Shown: in pieces, positions 49,439 through 53,399 of the stretch
How positions within the stretch are numbered: the first letter of the stretch is position 1
Layout: every line of letters begins with the position of its first letter
DNA from: Mycobacterium sp. ACS4331
GTDB taxonomy: Bacteria > Actinomycetota > Actinomycetes > Mycobacteriales > Mycobacteriaceae
Reading direction: 5' to 3'
NCBI RefSeq assembly: GCF_001667265.1
Contig: NZ_LZHW01000059.1
Coordinates: forward strand, 1 to 53,399
DNA: 53,399 bases
Notes under the pieces: model-generated
Databases searched by the model: none
What the model was told of the DNA's origin: nothing
What the model saw: only the letters and a program-made list of their open reading frames with translations
Made by a program: the position numbers and the translations under genes

Positions 49439-49610
49439 CTACGCCTGGTCGGCGAACGGCGCTACCGACCGACTCAGGCTCTCGGTACCGTTCGACGGCG
49501 GGCAGGTGCTCGTTCGCGGCTCTCGCGCGACAGTGCCCGCCACCCCAGTCGTAGTGGTTCTAGAAGGAATTGGAAATGTGGATTGTGTTGACGGGATACC
49601 CCTTAACATG
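49439..49610 (+). pseudogene. RNase A-like toxin tail on the plus strand, frameshifted
   Basis: Plus-strand AYAWSANGATDRLRLSVPFD then GGQVLVRGSRATVPATPVVV and VLEGIGN give the C-terminal RNase A-like domain. After a shift the other frame reads WIVLTGYPLT and stops in TGA, overlapping the ATG of the next immunity gene. This is the same toxin-antidote junction as at 42629-42632, in the opposite orientation. Its N-terminal part has been lost. Confidence 0.68.
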
Positions 49611-49931
49611 AGTGACCGTCGAACGCCGGACAACTTGGAACAGTTTTTTGGCGGTAATTTCCACCCGGACTGGGATCTCGAAGCCGCGGACTGGCCTCAG
49701 ATTGTGGACAGTTTCGTTGTGGGCGAGCAACCCGGGCAGCTGCGTTCCTTGGCCCGCAATATTGACGAATTCCGTGACAGCAGGCCGGATCCCGAACTCC
49801 ACGCGGCGATGTCAAATATGGGCGGCTTCTACGACCCGCGGCCGGACATGACCTACTCCGAGTGGCTGGGACACGTCGCCGCGCGACTGCGCCAGCACGC
49901 CGCCGACATCGAGAACGACGGCGCTTACTGA
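49608..49931 (+). CDS. CdiI-like immunity protein (copy 3, plus strand)
   Basis: The 107-aa protein reads MSDRRTPDNLEQFFGGNFHP, DWDLEAADWPQIVDSFV and MTYSEWLGHVAARLRQHAAD. It matches the other CdiI-like copies but is more divergent. Its start overlaps the toxin tail stop. A longer in-frame reading from 49506 would merge it with the toxin remnant, but that is an effect of the frameshift. It is intact and followed by a strong terminator, so it may be expressed as an orphan antidote. Confidence 0.8.
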   Translation: MSDRRTPDNLEQFFGGNFHPDWDLEAADWPQIVDSFVVGEQPGQLRSLARNIDEFRDSRPDPELHAAMSNMGGFYDPRPDMTYSEWLGHVAARLRQHAADIENDGAY

Positions 49932-49940
49932 GCCCAGAAC

Positions 49941-49970
49941 GCAGGCCAGGAGACAATTCTCCTGGCCTGC
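49941..49970. terminator. Bidirectional hairpin terminator
   Basis: GCAGGCCAGGAG (49941-49952) pairs perfectly with CTCCTGGCCTGC (49959-49970) around ACAATT. It separates the plus-strand immunity gene from the converging nrdE gene. No long T-tract follows on either strand. Confidence 0.75.
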
Positions 49971-49990
49971 GACCTATTGCTGAGACATGC

Positions 49991-52159
49991 CTACAGCATG
50001 CAGGACACGCAGCCCTCGACTTCGGTTCCCTCCAAAGCCATCTGGCGCAGCCGGATGTAGTAGAGCGTCTTGATCCCCTTGCGCCAGGCGTAGATCTGCG
50101 CCTTGTTCACATCGCGTGTGGTGGCGGTGTCCTTGAAGAACAGCGTCAGGCTCAGGCCCTGGTCCACGTGCTGAGTGGCCGCGGCGTAGGTGTCGATGAC
50201 CTTCTCGTAGCCGATCTCATAGGCATCCTGGTAGTACTCCAGGTTGTCGTTGTCCATGTAGGGCGCCGGGTAGTAGACGCGCCCGATCTTGCCCTCCTTG
50301 CGGATCTCGATCTTGCTGGCGATCGGGTGGATCGACGACGTCGAGTGGTTGATGTAGGAGATCGACCCCGTCGGCGGGACGGCCTGCAGGTTCTGGTTGT
50401 AGATGCCGTGCTTCTGCACCGACTCCTTGAGCCGCTTCCAGTCGTCCTGGTTCGGGATGCGGATGTTCGCGTCGGCGAACAGCTTCCGAACCCGGTCGGT
50501 CGCCGGCTCCCACACCTGATCGGTGTACTTGTCGAAGAACTCACCCGAGGCGTACTTCGACCGCTCGAAGCCCTTGAAGTGCGTGCCCCGTTCGATCGCA
50601 ATGCGATTCGAGGCCCGCAGCGCGTGGTAGAGCACGGTGTAGAAGTAGATGTTGGTGAAGTCCACACCCTCTTCGGAGCCGTAGAAGATCCGCTCGCGCG
50701 CGAGGTAGCCGTGCAGGTTCATCTGCCCGAGACCGATGGCGTGCGACTCGTCGTTGCCCTTCTCGATCGACGGCACCGAGGTGATGCGGGTCTGGTCCGA
50801 CACCGCGGTCAGCGCCCGGATGGCCACCTCGATGGTCTGACCGAAGTCCGGCGAGTCCATCGCCTTGGCGATGTTCAGCGAGCCCAGGTTGCACGAGATG
50901 TCCTTGCCGATCTTGGAATAGGACAGGTCGTCGTTGAACTCCGAGGCCGTCGAGACCTGCAGGATCTCCGAGCACAGGTTGGAGTGGGTGATCTTGCCGT
51001 CGATCGGGTTGGCCCGGTTCACGGTGTCCTCGTACATGATGTACGGGTAGCCGGACTCGAACTGCAGCTCGGCCAGGGTCTGGAAGAACTCGCGGGCCTT
51101 GATCTTGGACTTGCGGATCCGCGCGTCGTTGACCATCTCGTGGTACTTCTCCGACACCGAGATGTCGGCGAACGGCACCCCGTAGACGCGCTCGACGTCG
51201 TACGGCGAGAACAGATACATGTCCTCGTTCTTCTTCGCCAATTCGAACGTGATGTCCGGGATCACCACGCCGAGGCTCAGCGTCTTGATCCGGATCTTCT
51301 CGTCGGCGTTCTCGCGCTTGGTGTCGAGGAACCGGTAGATGTCGGGGTGGTGCGCGTGCAGGTACACCGCGCCCGCACCCTGACGGGCCCCGAGCTGGTT
51401 GGCGTAGGAGAACGAGTCCTCAAGCAGCTTCATGATCGGGATGACGCCCGAGCTCTGGTTCTCGATGTTCTTGATGGGCGCACCGTGCTCGCGAATGTTG
51501 GTCAGCAGCAGCGCAACTCCACCACCGCGCTTGGACAGCTGCAGCGCGGAGTTGATGGAGCGCCCGATGGACTCCATGTTGTCCTCGATGCGCAGCAGGA
51601 AGCAGCTGACCGGCTCACCGCGCTGCTTCTTGCCGGAGTTGAGGAACGTCGGGGTGGCCGGCTGGAATCGGCCCTCGATGATCTCGTCCACCAGCTGTTC
51701 GGCGAGCACCGTGTCACCGGCGGCCAGCGTGAGCGCCACCATCACGACGCGGTCCTCGAAGCGCTCGAGGTAACGCTTCCCGTCGAAGGTCTTCAGCGTG
51801 TAGGAGGTGTAGTACTTGAACGCGCCCAGGAATGTCGGGAAACGGAACTTCTTGGCGTACGCCCGGTCCGTCAGCTCCTTGACGAAGTTGCGCGAGTACT
51901 GATCGAGAACCTCACGCTCGTAGTAGTTCTCGCGGATCAGGTAATCGAGCTTCTCGTCCTGATTGTGGAAGAACACCGTGTTCTGGTTGACGTGCTGCAG
52001 GAAGTACTCCCGCGCAGCCCGCACGTCCATGTCGAACTGAATCCTGCCGTCGGCGTCGTACAGATTCAGCATCGCGTTGAACGCGTGGTAGTCCGTCTCC
52101 CCCGGCAGCGCGTGCGCGGTGGCGGTTACAGGCTCTGCAGCTGTGACGGTTGGTGGCAC
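49991..52159 (-). CDS. nrdE: Class Ib ribonucleoside-diphosphate reductase alpha subunit
   Basis: NrdE reduces ribonucleoside diphosphates with help from the NrdF radical and electrons from NrdH. The 722-aa protein begins at GTG 52159 ([34 protein letters not shown]). It has the substrate-site motifs [32 protein letters not shown] and [10 protein letters not shown] (active-site cysteine), the radical-transfer tyrosines near [17 protein letters not shown], and the C-terminal CVSCML redox pair. It overlaps nrdI by 34 bases. The long HIE operon is regulated from 52850 upward. Confidence 0.97.
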   Translation of the reverse strand: MPPTVTAAEPVTATAHALPGETDYHAFNAMLNLYDADGRIQFDMDVRAAREYFLQHVNQNTVFFHNQDEKLDYLIRENYYEREVLDQYSRNFVKELTDRAYAKKFRFPTFLGAFKYYTSYTLKTFDGKRYLERFEDRVVMVALTLAAGDTVLAEQLVDEIIEGRFQPATPTFLNSGKKQRGEPVSCFLLRIEDNMESIGRSINSALQLSKRGGGVALLLTNIREHGAPIKNIENQSSGVIPIMKLLEDSFSYANQLGARQGAGAVYLHAHHPDIYRFLDTKRENADEKIRIKTLSLGVVIPDITFELAKKNEDMYLFSPYDVERVYGVPFADISVSEKYHEMVNDARIRKSKIKAREFFQTLAELQFESGYPYIMYEDTVNRANPIDGKITHSNLCSEILQVSTASEFNDDLSYSKIGKDISCNLGSLNIAKAMDSPDFGQTIEVAIRALTAVSDQTRITSVPSIEKGNDESHAIGLGQMNLHGYLARERIFYGSEEGVDFTNIYFYTVLYHALRASNRIAIERGTHFKGFERSKYASGEFFDKYTDQVWEPATDRVRKLFADANIRIPNQDDWKRLKESVQKHGIYNQNLQAVPPTGSISYINHSTSSIHPIASKIEIRKEGKIGRVYYPAPYMDNDNLEYYQDAYEIGYEKVIDTYAAATQHVDQGLSLTLFFKDTATTRDVNKAQIYAWRKGIKTLYYIRLRQMALEGTEVEGCVSCML

Positions 52160-52578
52160 GTCTGTTCCTTCCAGAAGTCTTCCAAGCCGGCACGGACGGC
52201 GAAGACGTCATCCGTCGTGCCCATGAGTTCAAATCGATAGAGAAAGGGGACACCGCACTTACGCGAGACGACCTGGCCCGCGTAGCCGAACTCGGCGCCG
52301 AAGTTGGTGTTGCCCGCGGCGATGACGCCGCGGATCAACGACCGGTTGCGTTCGTTGTTGAGAAAGGCGATGACCTGCTTGGGGACATAGCCCCCGCGGT
52401 CGGGGTCGGGCCCGTTGGCGTGCCCGCCGCCGTAGGTCGGCAGGATCAGCACATACGGGGTGTCGACCTCGATCCGCTCGTGCAGGGGGATCCGGGTGGC
52501 GGGCAGGCCGAGCTTCTCCACGAATCGGTGCGTGTTCTCCGAAACGCTGGAGAAGTAGACGAGATTGTTGCCGGCCAT
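52126..52578 (-). CDS. nrdI: Flavodoxin-like NrdI protein
   Basis: NrdI supplies oxidant for assembly of the Mn-tyrosyl cofactor of NrdF. The 150-aa protein begins [26 protein letters not shown], with the FMN phosphate loop [10 protein letters not shown], then [20 protein letters not shown] and [13 protein letters not shown] around the flavin. The length is typical of actinobacterial NrdI. The start is ATG 52578, and the gene's 3' end overlaps nrdE by 34 bases, so translation is coupled. Confidence 0.95.
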   Translation of the reverse strand: MAGNNLVYFSSVSENTHRFVEKLGLPATRIPLHERIEVDTPYVLILPTYGGGHANGPDPDRGGYVPKQVIAFLNNERNRSLIRGVIAAGNTNFGAEFGYAGQVVSRKCGVPFLYRFELMGTTDDVFAVRAGLEDFWKEQTCHQPSQLQSL

Positions 52579-52606
52579 GCCGGGCCTCCCCTCTGCGCTC
52601 GGCGGG

Positions 52607-52849
52607 TCAGGCAGTCGCCGTGACCGCTCCGGCCAGCGCCTTGATCCGATCCGGACGGAAGCCCGACCAGTGGTCACCGCCGGCCACCACGACGGGAGCC
52701 TGCAGGTAGCCCAGCGCCATGACGTAGTCACGGGCCTCGGGGTCGGTGGTGATGTCAACGACGTTGTATTCGATGCCCGCCTTGTCCAGGGCCTTGTACG
52801 TGGCGTTGCACTGCACACATGCGGGCTTGGTGTAAACGGTGACGCTCAT
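52607..52849 (-). CDS. nrdH: Glutaredoxin-like NrdH redoxin
   Basis: NrdH passes electrons from thioredoxin reductase to NrdE. The 80-aa protein starts [28 protein letters not shown]. The redox motif is CVQC (11-14), and the C-terminal [12 protein letters not shown] is the NrdH signature. It is the first gene of nrdH-nrdI-nrdE, ending 28 bp before nrdI. Confidence 0.96.
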   Translation of the reverse strand: MSVTVYTKPACVQCNATYKALDKAGIEYNVVDITTDPEARDYVMALGYLQAPVVVAGGDHWSGFRPDRIKALAGAVTATA

Positions 52850-53399
52850 CTGCTCCTACGCTCCCTTATGACGCTCAGCGAAGTCGTGCGATGCCTGGAC
52901 TTCGTGGTACTCGGACTTCTCAACGGATGGGACTCACTGTTGTTCAGCGCGCCGGTGGTCCCCTTGATTCCATCTGCTCCGAGCCGCCCGAATCGTGGGA
53001 ATCCAGTGGACTCCGGGTTGATCCGTGCGGTCCGGCTGACCTCGATGAGCTTGGGGTCTGTCGGCCTGTCAGACACTACACCTAGTGGCCGACATTGCGA
53101 AGTACTACAAGATGTTCTGAACCACATTCATGAAATTCCCAGGTCGTAAGCCCAACACGGGTCCCCGCGCCCGGCGTGTCGCAGATCACAACACGCCGGA
53201 GTGGGGCCCGCGTCGGTTGTCCACAGCCTGTGTATCACCGGCCACCGACAGATTCGCCGCGCCGCGTCGCGGCCGTCCGAGGCCGCCCCCCGCAACAGCA
53301 AAGTCGGGGCGCGCGGGAACGTAGGGGAGCGGGGGAGGAGCGGTGTTGTTTGAAGGGGCGACCCCCCCCGGCCGGGGGTAGGCGGGGGGCGGAGGGGCG
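52850..53399. promoter_or_regulatory. nrdHIE upstream region and window end
   Basis: ACACTACACCTAGTGG (53073-53088) is close to the NrdR-box consensus (imperfect palindrome ACACTA...TAGTG). A weaker GTACTACAAGATGTTC lies at 53102-53117, 29 bases on, a little less than the usual spacing. The last 100 bases are G/C homopolymer-rich and look like a contig end. Short frames on the plus strand are not convincing. Confidence 0.4.

Noticed and set aside
49862..52240. A 792-codon plus-strand frame opposite nrdE
   Set aside because: The sequence is Arg/Val/Asp repetitive with no domain, the usual mirror of a GC-rich gene. NrdE on the minus strand is certain.
53218..53226. TTGTCCACA as a DnaA box and possible origin
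   Set aside because: A single 9-mer without a cluster of boxes or dnaA/dnaN nearby is not evidence for an origin.
52891..53324. Short plus-strand frames upstream of nrdH
   Set aside because: They are Arg/Pro-rich without motifs, overlap the regulatory region and run into homopolymer-rich contig-end sequence.

Overview
This window is about 53.4 kb of high-GC actinobacterial chromosome. Gene content and order point to a rapidly growing Mycobacterium (Mycolicibacterium). From memory, genes 126-26379 and the ribonucleotide reductase genes follow the order of M. tuberculosis Rv3024c-Rv3053c: mnmA/iscS, etfBA, the methylglucose lipopolysaccharide (MGLP) cluster, serB, ctaD, fecB-like, adhC, nrdF2, a Baeyer-Villiger type monooxygenase, nrdE, nrdI and nrdH. 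That order is recalled, not computed. Both extremes look like low-complexity contig ends. I saw no rRNA, tRNA or CRISPR array.

Region 1 (126-26379) is core metabolism. It holds tRNA thiolation (cysteine desulfurase plus MnmA), two acyltransferases, the electron transfer flavoprotein and the MGLP block (methyltransferase, GH57, GT4, acyltransferase, propeller lipoprotein, two related secreted proteins, two methyltransferases). A tightly coupled echA17-like/Nudix/ABC-ATPase run follows. Then come a YczE-type membrane protein with a divergent MocR regulator (absent from the M. tuberculosis order as I recall it), serB, ctaD, a siderophore-binding lipoprotein, a YciI protein and adhC. Region 2 (26407-30218) has a bicupin and a two-component cluster: a NarL-type regulator, a lone receiver and a DUF4118/GAF histidine kinase.

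Region 3 (30217-33476) is a small AT-richer island. It is bounded by a perfect 83-bp direct repeat of the 3' end of nrdF2, so the element appears to have integrated into the end of the ribonucleotide reductase gene and regenerated it. It carries two unrecognised membrane proteins, a decayed IS21-type transposase start, and a helically phased TGTGGGCA repeat like a tyrosine-integrase arm site. No integrase remains.

Region 4 (33392-42132) has nrdF2, the monooxygenase, two TetR regulators with clear palindromic operators, a 14-TM drug-efflux-type MFS, a geranylgeranyl-reductase-like flavoprotein, a VOC protein, a LysR-type effector domain without its HTH, and a DUF5997 protein.

Region 5 (42133-49940) is a polymorphic toxin/immunity locus. 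The intact part is a minus-strand operon: small membrane protein, EspC-like type VII secretion target, CdiI-like immunity, a 655-aa toxin ending in a TNT (NAD+ glycohydrolase) domain, its IFT/Imm61 antidote, and a broken Imm63-like gene. Around it lie remains of other toxin/immunity cassettes: two frameshifted RNase A-like toxin tails joined to CdiI-like immunity genes by ATGA overlaps, a degenerate third immunity copy, a truncated Imm63-like copy, a fragment of a second toxin backbone and an IS3 remnant. Three copies of AGTCTATTGC-N14-GCAATTCAC with identical spacing lie upstream of three operon genes. Read on the operon strand they look like promoters.

Region 6 (49941-53399) is a strong hairpin terminator, nrdE-nrdI-nrdH and their upstream region.
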